From: Betaproteobacteria bacterium
Lineage (GTDB): Bacteria; Pseudomonadota; Gammaproteobacteria; Burkholderiales; Burkholderiaceae_F
Assembly (NCBI GenBank): GCA_005882215.1
Contig: VBCK01000140.1
Span: forward strand, 1-38,238
Length of the DNA stretch: 38,238 nucleotides
Reading direction: 5' to 3'
The first letter of the stretch is position 1. Each line of letters starts with the position of its first letter. This document shows positions 1 through 8,108 of this stretch, one piece after another. The position numbers and the translations under genes are program-made. Under the pieces are notes generated by a model. That model was not told the DNA's origin. It worked only from the letters and a program-made list of their open reading frames with translations, and did no database searches.

Positions 1-1
1 T

Positions 2-451
2 TGGAAGAACATGCACCCGGGCGAGCAGTACGTCGACAAATACGTACGCCTTTATGAACACATCGACGACCCGGACTACGTGAGCAAGACCGAGGCGTTT
101 TCGGCCTGGTACGAGAATACGATCGACTTGCCGGGCCGCTGGTACCTGCAGGCGATCAACGAGCTGTTCAAGGAGAATCGTCTTGCCACCGGCCGGTTCG
201 TCGGCCTGGGACAGCGCCTGTCGTTGCACGACATCCGTTGCCCGCTCTATCTGCTGGCGGGAGAGTCGGACGACATCACGCCGAAAGAGCAGGTCTTCGC
301 GGCCGAGCAGCTGGTCGGCACGCCCCGGGAGGCTATCGAGAAGGCGATGGCTCCGGGCGGGCACATCGGCCTGTTCATGGGCTCCAGAACCTTGCGGACG
401 AATTGGCCGCAGATCGGAAAATGGATGCTGGCGGTGCAGCGGGGGCGCTGA
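2..451 (+). CDS. PhaC/PhaZ-type alpha/beta hydrolase, C-terminal part (5' end outside window)
   Basis: This is the last 149 codons of a gene that enters from the left edge; the frame is open from base 2. The visible part matches the C-terminal half of cytoplasmic polyhydroxyalkanoate synthase/depolymerase-like alpha/beta hydrolases. It has the helical stretch WYLQAINELFKENRL, then LHDIRCPLYLLAGESDDIT, which carries the acidic residue of the catalytic triad, and then GGHIGLFMGS with the catalytic histidine. The nucleophile region lies upstream of the window. Members of this family act on intracellular PHA or related polyesters. Synthase, depolymerase and unassigned paralogue cannot be separated from this fragment. 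The family is fairly certain; the substrate is not. Confidence 0.75.
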   Translation, partial: WKNMHPGEQYVDKYVRLYEHIDDPDYVSKTEAFSAWYENTIDLPGRWYLQAINELFKENRLATGRFVGLGQRLSLHDIRCPLYLLAGESDDITPKEQVFAAEQLVGTPREAIEKAMAPGGHIGLFMGSRTLRTNWPQIGKWMLAVQRGR

Positions 452-530
452 CGCCGCTGACGGCAGGCGCCTGCACGGCTGTCGGTCGAGTGGAGTAACG
501 TTGTCCGGACTCGGATCAGGGAGGCCGATC

Positions 531-875
531 ATGGAGTCGATTCTGCGGCTCGCCTGTGCATGGATGATGGCGATCGTGCTGTGCGGATGCAGCACCGGCT
601 GGTTTCACGTTGGGAGCGACTTCGATCTGAACGCGTTCACGAGCCGCGTGGAGCGCGGCGTCACGACCAGAGACCAGGTCCGCACCTGGCTCGGGGCGCC
701 TCCCTCCACGGGAGTCAACGTGGACACGAATGGGCAGCGCTTCGAGGAATGGACCTACTATTTCGTCGAGGGCAGGATGGCGAGCCTGTCCGACACGACG
801 CTCAAGACGCTGCAGATCAAGTTCGATTCGAAGGGGCTCGTTCAGGGCTGGGAGCTGTCGCAACCGCCCAAGTAG
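531..875 (+). CDS. Small outer-membrane lipoprotein, BamE/SmpA-like fold
   Basis: A 114-residue protein with a lipoprotein signal: a short N-terminus, a hydrophobic run and the lipobox LCGC, so Cys is the likely lipidated residue near position 19. The mature part has the pattern of SmpA/OmlA/BamE-like domains: FTSRVERGVTTRDQVRTWLG (a helix with the T..QV...LG signature), then GAPPSTG and a beta-rich C-terminus with EEWTYYF and LQIKFDSKGLV. These proteins sit in the periplasmic leaflet of the outer membrane. The ATG is preceded by AGGGAGG at 518-524, which fixes the start. It is convergent with the carbonic anhydrase gene. It is too divergent to call BamE itself, whose locus is normally elsewhere. 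Confidence 0.75.
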   Translation: MESILRLACAWMMAIVLCGCSTGWFHVGSDFDLNAFTSRVERGVTTRDQVRTWLGAPPSTGVNVDTNGQRFEEWTYYFVEGRMASLSDTTLKTLQIKFDSKGLVQGWELSQPPK

Positions 876-900
876 TTCGACGCCGCAGTTGTCCAGTTCG

Positions 901-1527
901 TCACTGCGCCGGCACGCCCTCGAAGAAATCGACGACCCCGGTTTCAAGCGAATACTCGGCGCCGACCACGAGCAACCCGCTGCTGCGCACCAGTTGCTCG
1001 ATCAGCTGCGATCCGTGTCTCAGGTGGCTGACCGAGGCGCGGATATTCGCCCGCACCGCCTGCCGCACCAGGGTTTCGGGGTCGCGCCGCAGTTCGGTCG
1101 CCAGCAGCCCTTCGACCGACGGCCGGATGCGATCGACGATCGAATGCAGATTGCGCGACTGGTTCTCGCTCGGCCGCTGCAACTGCTCCAGGGTCGCCTG
1201 GATCGCGCCGCATCGCGAGTGACCCAGCACCACCACGAGTCGCGTGCCGAAGCGTTCGGCGGCGAACTCGACGCTGCCGATCTGGGATGGCGCGACGACG
1301 TTTCCGGCCACGCGGATCACGAACAGGTCGCCCAGCCCCTGATCGAACACGATCTCGACCGGCACGCGCGAGTCCGAACAGCCGAGAATCGCCGCGAAGG
1401 GCTCCTGGCCTGAGGCCAGGTCGCCGCGATGGGTCCGGGCCGAGCGGGACTCGAGGCCCGAATCGCCGGCGGCGAAGCGGCGGTTGCCCTCCCGCAGGCG
1501 TTCGAGTGCGTGCAGAGCGGATGTCAT
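901..1527 (-). CDS. Beta-class carbonic anhydrase
   Basis: A 208-residue cytoplasmic zinc enzyme that interconverts CO2 and bicarbonate. All hallmark residues are present: C50 with D52 and R54 in CSDSRVP, and H103 and C106 in GHSRCGAI, giving the Cys-His-Cys zinc site and the Asp-Arg dyad. The segment GDLFVIRVAGNVV is also typical. Length fits the family. The gene starts 9 bases after the stop of the upstream Rieske/AIF-type reductase on the same strand, so the two are probably co-transcribed. Co-location with a ferredoxin-reductase-like gene is unusual and may reflect a shared stress or CO2-dependent regulon; that is inference. Confidence 0.93.
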   Translation of the reverse strand: MTSALHALERLREGNRRFAAGDSGLESRSARTHRGDLASGQEPFAAILGCSDSRVPVEIVFDQGLGDLFVIRVAGNVVAPSQIGSVEFAAERFGTRLVVVLGHSRCGAIQATLEQLQRPSENQSRNLHSIVDRIRPSVEGLLATELRRDPETLVRQAVRANIRASVSHLRHGSQLIEQLVRSSGLLVVGAEYSLETGVVDFFEGVPAQ

Positions 1528-1536
1528 CGAGCCGGA

Positions 1537-3081
1537 TTATGCCGGCACGGTTTCCCGCTCCATGGCGAGTTCGGCCTTCAGGCTTTCGACGTCTCGGAAA
1601 ATCGTCGCGATCGCCAGCACGCGCCCCTGGCGCTTGTAGCGCAGCAGGCAGTCGCGCGCTTCGATATCTCCGTCCACTTCGATCCGGTCCCAGGCCTCGG
1701 CATGTCCGACGTAGTTGATCTGAACGTCGTAGTGCTGGCTCCAGAAGAAAGGCACCGCGTCGAATTTCTCGCGATACCCGAGCATGTTGCGCGCTGCCGT
1801 CTGGCCCTGGCGCTGTGCGACCACCCAGTGCTCGACGCGGATCGCCGCGCCGCTGCGCGGATCGGGCCAGCGGGCGATGTCCCCTGCCGCGTAAACGCCC
1901 GGCGCGCCGGTCTCGAGATAGTTATTCACCAGCACACCCCGGTCCAGCGCAAGACCGGCCGCCTCGGCGAGTTCAGTGCGCGGACGCACACCTACTCCCA
2001 TCACGACCAGGTCGGCATCCAGCGCCAGACCGCTTTTCAGCATCATCCGGGTTCCGTCGATCGCCTGGACCGTGTCCTCCAGGTGAAACCGGACGCCGTG
2101 CTCTTCGTGCAGCGCGCGCACGAAGTCGCCCATCTGCGGTCCCAGCACATGCTGCATCGGACGCGAGTCCGGCGCCACGACGTCGACCTGGATCGAGCGT
2201 GCGCGCAGCGCGGCGGCCACCTCCAGGCCGATGAAACTCGCGCCGATCACCACGGCGCGCCGCGCGCTGCCGGCGCGATCGATGATCGCGCGGCAGTCGG
2301 CCAGCGAGCGCAGCGTGTGAACCTGCGGCGCGGCCGAGCCTGGAAACGACAGCCGGTTCGGCTCGGCGCCGGTGGCAAGCAGCAGTCGGTCGAACGGCAG
2401 CGTGCGACCGCCCGCGAGCGCAACCGCCCGCGACTTCAAGTCGATGCCCGCCACCTTGGCGCCCAGCTGCAGCTCGATGGCGTGATCCGGGTAGAAGTTC
2501 GCCGGGCGCAGCGGCACCCAGTCTTCCGGTGCGTTGCCCGCCAGATAATCCTTCGACAGATTGGGCCGGTCTACCGGGGGCGACTCGTCGTCGCTGAGCA
2601 TCACGATGCTGCCCTGGTAGCGCTCACGCCGCAGCATCTCGGCTGCTGCAAAGCCGGCTGCTCCGCCGCCGACGATCACGATTCGTCCCGGTGCTGGCCC
2701 GCTCGCTTCGCCCGCTGGCCGGCGATCGGCGGCGACGGCTTTCTTCCGGGTGCGCACAGTGATCTTTCCGTCGAGCACATCGACCGCCCAGCACGAAACA
2801 GGGCTCAGCGCCGGCGCGCGCAGCGCTTCCCCGGTGCGCAGGCTGAAACAGGCGTGATGCCAGGGGCAGCGGACCGTTTCGCCCGCGATGATTCCTTCTG
2901 CCAGCGGCCCGTTGTAGTGCGTGCAGGTCGCCCCGATCGCGAAGAACTCGGCGCCACGGCGCGCAAGAAGCACCGCTTCGTCGCCGATGTGGCCGACCAG
3001 CATCTGCCCGTCGCCCAGGTCGGCCAGTCGGATGCCCTGGGTCAGGTCCGGGCCGGTTGGGGTCGATTCGGCGGAGGACAT
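1537..3081 (-). CDS. Rieske-domain/FAD-dependent NAD(P)H reductase fusion (AIFM3-like)
   Basis: A 514-residue two-part flavoprotein. Residues about 12-112 are a Rieske [2Fe-2S] domain with both ligand pairs: CTH (C53, H55) and CPWHH (C72, H75). After a linker come the FAD-binding motif GGGAAG (138-143), the NAD-binding motif GASFIG (280-285), the second FAD motif GVYAAGDIA (395-403) and a C-terminal reductase domain with FWSQHYDVQINYVG. This is the architecture of AIFM3-like proteins and of ferredoxin reductases in ring-hydroxylating dioxygenase systems. No dioxygenase or ferredoxin gene lies nearby, so the fused Rieske centre is probably the immediate electron acceptor. The start is supported by GGGAG a few bases upstream. 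The electron partner is unknown. Confidence 0.9.
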   Translation of the reverse strand: MSSAESTPTGPDLTQGIRLADLGDGQMLVGHIGDEAVLLARRGAEFFAIGATCTHYNGPLAEGIIAGETVRCPWHHACFSLRTGEALRAPALSPVSCWAVDVLDGKITVRTRKKAVAADRRPAGEASGPAPGRIVIVGGGAAGFAAAEMLRRERYQGSIVMLSDDESPPVDRPNLSKDYLAGNAPEDWVPLRPANFYPDHAIELQLGAKVAGIDLKSRAVALAGGRTLPFDRLLLATGAEPNRLSFPGSAAPQVHTLRSLADCRAIIDRAGSARRAVVIGASFIGLEVAAALRARSIQVDVVAPDSRPMQHVLGPQMGDFVRALHEEHGVRFHLEDTVQAIDGTRMMLKSGLALDADLVVMGVGVRPRTELAEAAGLALDRGVLVNNYLETGAPGVYAAGDIARWPDPRSGAAIRVEHWVVAQRQGQTAARNMLGYREKFDAVPFFWSQHYDVQINYVGHAEAWDRIEVDGDIEARDCLLRYKRQGRVLAIATIFRDVESLKAELAMERETVPA

Positions 3082-3304
3082 CGGATACTCCCGTTGCGGT
3101 GGACGTCGTTCCCCCGCGCCGGTCGATTGTGCACCCGCTCGGCACAGACAGTGACCGGTGCGTTACATCGGTGCGGCAATACCGGTCAGGCCCGCAAGGT
3201 CATTAGCGGTCGCTGCGAGTTCGACGTCAGGCCGTAGACGGTTCAGACTATATCCATCATTGTCTTTCGCTTGCGGACCGGCGTCCGCCGAGTCCGAGTC
3301 GCCC
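3082..3304. promoter_or_regulatory. Divergent intergenic region between the two flavoprotein genes
   Basis: These 223 bases separate the Rieske/AIF-type gene (minus) from the cNMP/thioredoxin-reductase-like gene (plus) and must hold promoters for both. The stretch 3241-3262 is AT-rich for this genome and contains TATAT at 3249-3253, a possible -10 for the plus gene, but no convincing -35 lies at the right distance. No clear palindromic operator was found. Confidence 0.35.
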
Positions 3305-4999
3305 ATGTCCACCATGTCCAGCCCCATTCCGGCGGATCTTGAGAGCCGGCGCCACCAGCTGTTTCCGGAATTGACCGAGGCGGAAATTGCTCGCGTCGGC
3401 AGGTTCGGCAGCGTGCGGCGCTACGGGCGTGGTGAACGGCTTCTGACCGCCGGAGAACCCAGCCCCGGAATGCTGGTCGTTTTGAAGGGAGCGGTGGCGA
3501 TTAGCCAGCGCGACGGCCTTGGCCACGTCGTCCCGGTCGCGCGTCACACGCGCGGGCAGTTCCTGGCCGAGGTAGGTCAACTCTCCGGTTTGCCTGCGAT
3601 GGTCGATGCGCATGCCGACGAAGACGTTGAAGCGCTTCTGGTGCCGCCGGCGCAATTGCGCGCGCTGATCATCGCCGAGGCGGATCTGGGCGAGCGGATC
3701 GTGCGCGCGCTGATTCTGCGCCGGGTCGGTTTGATTCAATCCGGGGCGAGCGGGCCTGTGCTGATCAGCGAGGGGGAGTCGGTCAACCTGCTGCGAATCC
3801 AGAATTTCCTGCGCCGCAACGGGCACCCGCACCACGCCGTCGACGCCGCTGCCGACAGCGAGGCCGCCGCTCTGCTGCGGCAGTACGGCGGCGCCACGCC
3901 GGACGTGCTGGTCGTCTGTCCGAACGGTTCGACGCTGCTGAATCCTTCCGAATCGACGCTGGCCCGCTGCCTGGGCATGCTCGACTCGGCCGACCACGAC
4001 GAGCTGTACGACGTGGCGGTCGTGGGCGCCGGACCAGCCGGACTCGCGACCGCCGTGTATGCGGCCTCCGAAGGCTTGCGCGTGATCGTGCTCGACTGCC
4101 GAGCGTTCGGCGGCCAGGCCGGGGCCAGCGCGCGCATCGAGAACTACCTTGGCTTCCCGACCGGCATATCGGGGCAGGCACTGGCCGGCCGGGCCTTCGT
4201 GCAGGCGCAGAAATTCGGTGCCGAGATCCTGATTCCTGCCGAGGTGCTCTCGCTCGACTGCAGCAGGGCCCGCACTGACGGGGAGATCGTGCTGAAACTT
4301 GTCGACGGACGCCGACTCCGATCCCGGACCGTTGTGATCGCCAGCGGTGCACGCTATCGGCGCCCCGCCGTTCCGGGATTAAGCGAATTCGAGGGCAGAG
4401 GTGTTTGGTATTGGGCATCCGCGATCGAAGCGAAGATGTGCGAGAAGTCCGAGGTGGCCCTGGTCGGCGGAGGAAATTCCGCTGGGCAGGCCGCGGTGTT
4501 CCTGGCGGGGTATGCCGCTAAAATTCTGATGCTCGTGCGCGGTCCGAGCCTTGCGGCCAGCATGTCACGCTATCTGATCGACCGGATCGGCGCCACGCCG
4601 GCCATCGAGCTGCGGCCTGAAACAGAACTCACGCAGCTTCACGGCGACCCGGTCGCGGGTCTTTCCGCCGTATCCTGGTACGACCGCCGGGCGGGGGTCG
4701 CGGAGCAGCGCTCGATCCGCAACGTCTTTCTGTTCGTCGGCGCCGAACCCGAGACAGACTGGCTGATCGGCTGCCGCATTGGCCTGGACGCCAATGGCTT
4801 CGTGCTCACCGGCCGGGCTGCCGGCGGCCTCGCCGACGGCCACGAACCGGCTCCGCTGGAGTCGAACTTGTCCGGGGTTTTTGCGGTGGGCGATGTGCGC
4901 TCCGGCTCGGTCAAGCGCGTCGGCGGCGCCATCGGTGAGGGTGCCGCGGTCGTCGGCATGATTCACCAGCGCCTGGCGGCGACACAGGCTGTGATCTGA
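3305..4999 (+). CDS. Cyclic-nucleotide-domain / thioredoxin-reductase-like FAD oxidoreductase fusion
   Basis: A 564-residue protein, counted from the ATG at 3305; a second ATG lies at 3314. Domain order: a cNMP-binding-type beta-roll (about 15-145, with RGERLLTAGEPSPGMLVVLKG and GQFLAEVGQLSG); a small thioredoxin-like domain (about 150-228, with DVLVVCPNGSTLLNPS); then a thioredoxin-reductase fold with FAD motif GAGPAG (241-246), NADPH motif GGGNSAG (388-394) and the late FAD motif GVFAVGDVR (524-532). The redox CxxC that true thioredoxin reductases carry just before the NADPH motif is absent: the segment reads WYWASAIEAKMC. It is therefore probably not a thioredoxin reductase. It belongs to a recognised but poorly characterised fusion family in which ligand binding may control a flavin enzyme. 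Confidence 0.88.
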   Translation: MSTMSSPIPADLESRRHQLFPELTEAEIARVGRFGSVRRYGRGERLLTAGEPSPGMLVVLKGAVAISQRDGLGHVVPVARHTRGQFLAEVGQLSGLPAMVDAHADEDVEALLVPPAQLRALIIAEADLGERIVRALILRRVGLIQSGASGPVLISEGESVNLLRIQNFLRRNGHPHHAVDAAADSEAAALLRQYGGATPDVLVVCPNGSTLLNPSESTLARCLGMLDSADHDELYDVAVVGAGPAGLATAVYAASEGLRVIVLDCRAFGGQAGASARIENYLGFPTGISGQALAGRAFVQAQKFGAEILIPAEVLSLDCSRARTDGEIVLKLVDGRRLRSRTVVIASGARYRRPAVPGLSEFEGRGVWYWASAIEAKMCEKSEVALVGGGNSAGQAAVFLAGYAAKILMLVRGPSLAASMSRYLIDRIGATPAIELRPETELTQLHGDPVAGLSAVSWYDRRAGVAEQRSIRNVFLFVGAEPETDWLIGCRIGLDANGFVLTGRAAGGLADGHEPAPLESNLSGVFAVGDVRSGSVKRVGGAIGEGAAVVGMIHQRLAATQAVI

Positions 5000-5017
5000 A
5001 CGCTGAAAGGAACGAAA

Positions 5018-5263
5018 ATGCAAAGCAAAGACGCGGATCGATCGGTTCTGGACCACATCGGACATCTGGTCGCGGAAGAGCACCATTTGCTCGAGCGCGG
5101 ATCGCTCGATGCCTCCGACAGCAATCGGCTCAAGGCCCTGCAGGTCCAGCTGGATCAGTGCTGGGATCTGTTGCGCCAGCGCCGGGCGCTTCGCGAAACG
5201 GGCCACGACGCCGGCGAGGCGCAAGTGCGGCCGCCGGAGGTCGTTGAAAAATACCTCGGCTGA
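5018..5263 (+). CDS. DUF2630 family small protein
   Basis: An 81-residue, highly charged, mostly helical protein. The features DHIGHLVAEEHHLLERG, LKALQVQLDQCWDLLRQRRA and the C-terminal VRPPEVVEKYLG are typical of the DUF2630 family, which has no established function. It starts 18 bases after the stop of the flavoprotein gene, with AAAGGAAC just upstream of the ATG, so it is very likely in the same transcript. There is no signal peptide or membrane segment. The heptad-like spacing suggests a short coiled-coil dimer. Confidence 0.85.
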   Translation: MQSKDADRSVLDHIGHLVAEEHHLLERGSLDASDSNRLKALQVQLDQCWDLLRQRRALRETGHDAGEAQVRPPEVVEKYLG

Positions 5264-5397
5264 TCCTGTTGCGGCACGATCGGCTCAATCGCCGTCCGGC
5301 GGTTCAGCCGGGCGGACAGCGCCGAACGCGCACGAGGAAGGAATGGAGAATCTGTGCGAGGCGGTGCCGCAGAACAGCTGGTGCCCGCAATAAAGGA

Positions 5398-6399
5398 TCA
5401 GGGGCGGGCGCCCGCGCAATGCGCCAGCGACTCGAAGCCGACGCAACACGAAACCGGCCGCCAGTAGAACCATCCGTAGCGCCCGTCGGCGCTGGTCTGG
5501 ACCGGCCGGTCGGAGGAGGACGCCTGCGGCAGCGGCTGCTCCCCGACGTCGAAGCAGGTGCTCACGGCCGGATAGGCCTGCTGCATCCGCCCGGCCAGAT
5601 CCACCGGAAACGGGAACGTCGCGAGTTGATCGCGCGCGATGCTGAGCGCGCGAAACGCGGTCTTGGCCGAGTACACGACCGGCGGCGTGCCCAGGTCGCG
5701 CATCTGGCGCGGATACAGGGAGCCCCAGTGGCCCAGGCTGGCCGGATCCAGCGCCCGCCACGAATCGAACGCGAACAGATCGCGGCAGCCGGTGCGCCAG
5801 TTCACCGCATCGGCCTCGGACGCATAGGCGAGCGAGGGCAGCAACGAAGCGGAACCTGACACGCCGCTCGACACCAGTGCCGCGACAACCGAGGATGCGG
5901 CGCCGCACGCCAGATCGGCCGCCGCCGATGGCGGCGGCCCGACTGACCGCGCATCCGAAGGCTGGCAGCGCAGGCAGGGCAACTGCCCCGCCAGCAGCCA
6001 GACGGCGTTGCCGAGCACCCAGGCGTGCGCTTCCGCCGTGTTATCCAGCCCCGAGTGCGATGAGCTCAGCGTGCCGTCCGATCCGGCCGCAGCCGGCAGG
6101 GGCACCGACAGCAGCGAATCGCCGGGAGCGCGCACCGTCTCCGCAAAGGCAACCGGCACATACATCCGGATCCAATAGCCGCACGGATTGGGGCCGCACC
6201 AGCACAGCCCAAGCACCTGGGTGCGCGTGCAGGCAGGCTCCGGGCTGATCCAGCGCGCCAGTCCGAGCGGACCGAGGGGCGGCTCGGCGGCCACGCGGGC
6301 CGGCAGTAGCGAGAGGGACGCGAGCAGCGGCGCGAGCAGCTGCACGCGTCCGCTTGGCCGGCGGCGTGCCGGCCGTCTCGAGGTGATTTGATGGACCAT
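5398..6399 (-). CDS. TraU-like integrating conjugative element protein (PFL_4710/TIGR03756-type)
   Basis: A 333-residue secreted protein. The chosen start gives a classical signal peptide: basic RRPARRRPSGR, a hydrophobic VQLLAPLLASLSLL and a cleavage region RVAAE. The mature part is cysteine-rich, with QVLGLCWCGPNPCGYWIRMY, then VAFAETVRAPGD, LACG, NWRTGCRDL and the C-terminal GRYGWFYWRPVSCC. These are marks of the TraU-like family found in PFGI-1/ICE-type conjugative elements, where the protein works in the periplasm during mating-pair assembly. No other conjugation gene is visible on either side, so it stands as an orphan. No Shine-Dalgarno is evident before the ATG. It may be a remnant of an excised element or a domesticated gene; the reading frame is intact. 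Confidence 0.78.
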   Translation of the reverse strand: MVHQITSRRPARRRPSGRVQLLAPLLASLSLLPARVAAEPPLGPLGLARWISPEPACTRTQVLGLCWCGPNPCGYWIRMYVPVAFAETVRAPGDSLLSVPLPAAAGSDGTLSSSHSGLDNTAEAHAWVLGNAVWLLAGQLPCLRCQPSDARSVGPPPSAAADLACGAASSVVAALVSSGVSGSASLLPSLAYASEADAVNWRTGCRDLFAFDSWRALDPASLGHWGSLYPRQMRDLGTPPVVYSAKTAFRALSIARDQLATFPFPVDLAGRMQQAYPAVSTCFDVGEQPLPQASSSDRPVQTSADGRYGWFYWRPVSCCVGFESLAHCAGARP

Positions 6400-6572
6400 C
6401 GGCAGATGGTGATTGTCGATGCCGGATCGGGGCGCCGCACTGCCGGCGGCGATAGCGGCGCCATGCCAGATACCGCGCCGTCGCGGGCCGGCGCCGCGCC
6501 ATGGAAGACGCCCATCGCGCAGGTGCGAATACGCCCGATGTCGTCTGATGGCCACCACCCTAGGATGGCGAG

Positions 6573-7358
6573 GTGAACGCGACGGCACCCCAACTCGATC
6601 CGCGGGCCAATCCGGCGGCCCACGCGCGGATCGACGAGCTGCTGGCGCCCCTGCGAACGATCGCCGAGGCCCGGCTCGACATCGAGTTGGGCGAGCGCCT
6701 GCGCCAGATCGTGCCGGCGTCCCACTGCCTGTGCGTGCTCGCCGATTCCGGAGGAACAGGGTTGGCTTTGGCGCCGCTACAGCTGCACGGATCGATGCAT
6801 CGCGAGCTACAGGGACTGTACTCGACGCTGATCGGCGAGCGCGATCCGCTGGCGATGCGGGCGCGCCAGGAATGGCGTCCGCTGGTCGCGCCGATCGACC
6901 AGCACGCAGCCTGGGTCCGGTCCCAGGTGCGGCACGCGGACACCTTCGTCGCGTGGCTGCACCGCAATGGCGCCAGCGGCGCCAGCCACCTGGCGGTGGT
7001 GCCGGCGCGCGGCCGCCTGACGCGCGGCACGCTGTTCGTGTTTTCGGCGCGTGCGCCGGTCGAGGCCGAGGTGCTTGCGCTCTTTTACGCGGCGCAGCGG
7101 CTGGCCGTGACGCTGGAGCTGCGGCATCGCCCGTTCATCGCCGAGTTGATGGCGATGCGCTTTTCCCCGCGCGAGGCCGACGTGCTGCGGGCGGGGCTGA
7201 AAGGATCGGCCGACGAGCAGATTGCAGCCTGGCTCGGCCTGTCGGTCGATGCAATCCGCTACTACTTCAAGAAGTTCAAGCACCGGGTGCCGCCGGTGAT
7301 CGGCCACATGAAGCCGCGCGATCTGGCGCGCATACTGCACCAGTTGGACAGGCTGTAG
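6573..7358 (+). CDS. LuxR-type helix-turn-helix transcriptional regulator
   Basis: A 261-residue protein with a GTG start, divergent from the TraU-like gene. The C-terminal about 65 residues form a LuxR/GerE DNA-binding domain: FSPREADVLRAGLKGSADEQIAAWLGLSVDAIRYYFKKFKHR, in two stretches around residues 190-235. The N-terminal about 180 residues have no receiver aspartate and match no sensor domain I recognise, though the overall size and layout resemble autoinducer-type or orphan LuxR regulators. No LuxI-type synthase lies in the window. Its target may be the divergent TraU-like gene through the shared 173-bp intergenic region; this is inference. Confidence 0.82.
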   Translation: MNATAPQLDPRANPAAHARIDELLAPLRTIAEARLDIELGERLRQIVPASHCLCVLADSGGTGLALAPLQLHGSMHRELQGLYSTLIGERDPLAMRARQEWRPLVAPIDQHAAWVRSQVRHADTFVAWLHRNGASGASHLAVVPARGRLTRGTLFVFSARAPVEAEVLALFYAAQRLAVTLELRHRPFIAELMAMRFSPREADVLRAGLKGSADEQIAAWLGLSVDAIRYYFKKFKHRVPPVIGHMKPRDLARILHQLDRL

Positions 7359-7362
7359 GCTT

Positions 7363-7408
7363 GTGTCGTGAGTCGGAAGCGGGCCGTGTCCTGAGTCGGA
7401 GGCGGGCC
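7363..7408 (+). repeat. Tandem duplication, two 23-bp units
   Basis: The unit at 7363-7385 is followed directly by a second copy at 7386-7408. The two differ at two positions (G/C at unit position 6, A/G at unit position 16). Both contain TGAGTCGGA and end in GCGGGCC. The repeat lies between the luxR stop and the truncated moeB-like gene, where the missing 5' part of that gene would be expected. Confidence 0.85.
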
Positions 7409-7415
7409 GGAGTGT

Positions 7416-8054
7416 GTGACCGGGTGCGGTTCCGCTCGCGTTACGCCCTTCGCCGGTGACGGGGGCTCGGGCGTGCTGACCTCGCTCCACCGCACCCACC
7501 TGCAGCGCCAGGTGCTGCACACGACCGACCGGATCGGGCAACCGAAGACGTCTTCGGCTCGCAGTGCGCTGCATGCTCTCAATCCCGACGTCCAGGTGGT
7601 CGAGGTGCCGCAGCGGGCGGGGGCCGATGAGCTCGATCCGCTGGTGGCGGAGGCAGAGATCGTGTTGGATTGCAGCGACAATTTCGCCACGCGGCACGCG
7701 CTGAATCGGGCCTGCGTGCGGCACGGGCGCCCGCTCGTGTCGGGCGCCGCGGTGCGCTTCGATGGGCAAGTGGCGACCTTTGACCGGCGTGCACGGGACG
7801 CGGCGTGCTACGCGTGCCTGTTCCCGGAATCCGCCGATGCGCAGGACGAGTTGTGCTCGACGATGGGGGTGTTTGCGCCGCTTACCGGCATCGTCGGCTG
7901 CATCCAGGCGGCCGAGGCTCTTAAGCTGGCCGCCGGCCGGGCGGCGAGCCTTGGCGGCCAGCTGATGATCATCGACGCGCTGACGATGCAGTGGCGCTCG
8001 CTTGCGATCGGCCGCGACCCGAACTGCCCGGTGTGCGCAGCCGCCGCTGGATGA
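7416..8054 (+). pseudogene. MoeB/ThiF/HesA-type E1-like adenylyltransferase, 5'-truncated
   Basis: The frame encodes the C-terminal three quarters of a MoeB/ThiF enzyme, which adenylates the C-terminus of a sulfur-carrier protein. Visible features are LQRQVLH (with the conserved Arg), ALNPDVQV, the segment VLDCSDNFATRHALNRACV, PLVSGAAVRFDGQV, STMGVFAPLTGIVG, and both zinc-binding pairs, CYAC and CPVC near the end. The first about 60 residues of the family are missing, including the Gly-rich ATP-binding loop (GxGGLGS). The 57 bases between the luxR stop and the nominal GTG start hold only a tandem repeat. Residues ahead of LQRQ do not match the family. The product is probably inactive unless it uses a partner. 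It could be a recent deletion or an assembly error. Confidence 0.72.
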
Positions 8055-8108
8055 AGCAAGGACAGGAGCGGCGCGGATCGAAGGCCGGCCGCGCCAGCCG
8101 GCAGCCCG

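Noticed and set aside
1429-3237. A 602-codon plus-strand frame opposite the Rieske/AIF-type gene
   Set aside because: Same reason: the minus strand has complete Rieske, FAD and NAD motifs, and the plus frame has none.
5343-5393. A 16-codon frame after a strong AGGAAGG ribosome-site-like sequence
   Set aside because: Too short to support from sequence alone, no conservation information, and it lies at the 3' end of the minus-strand TraU-like gene.
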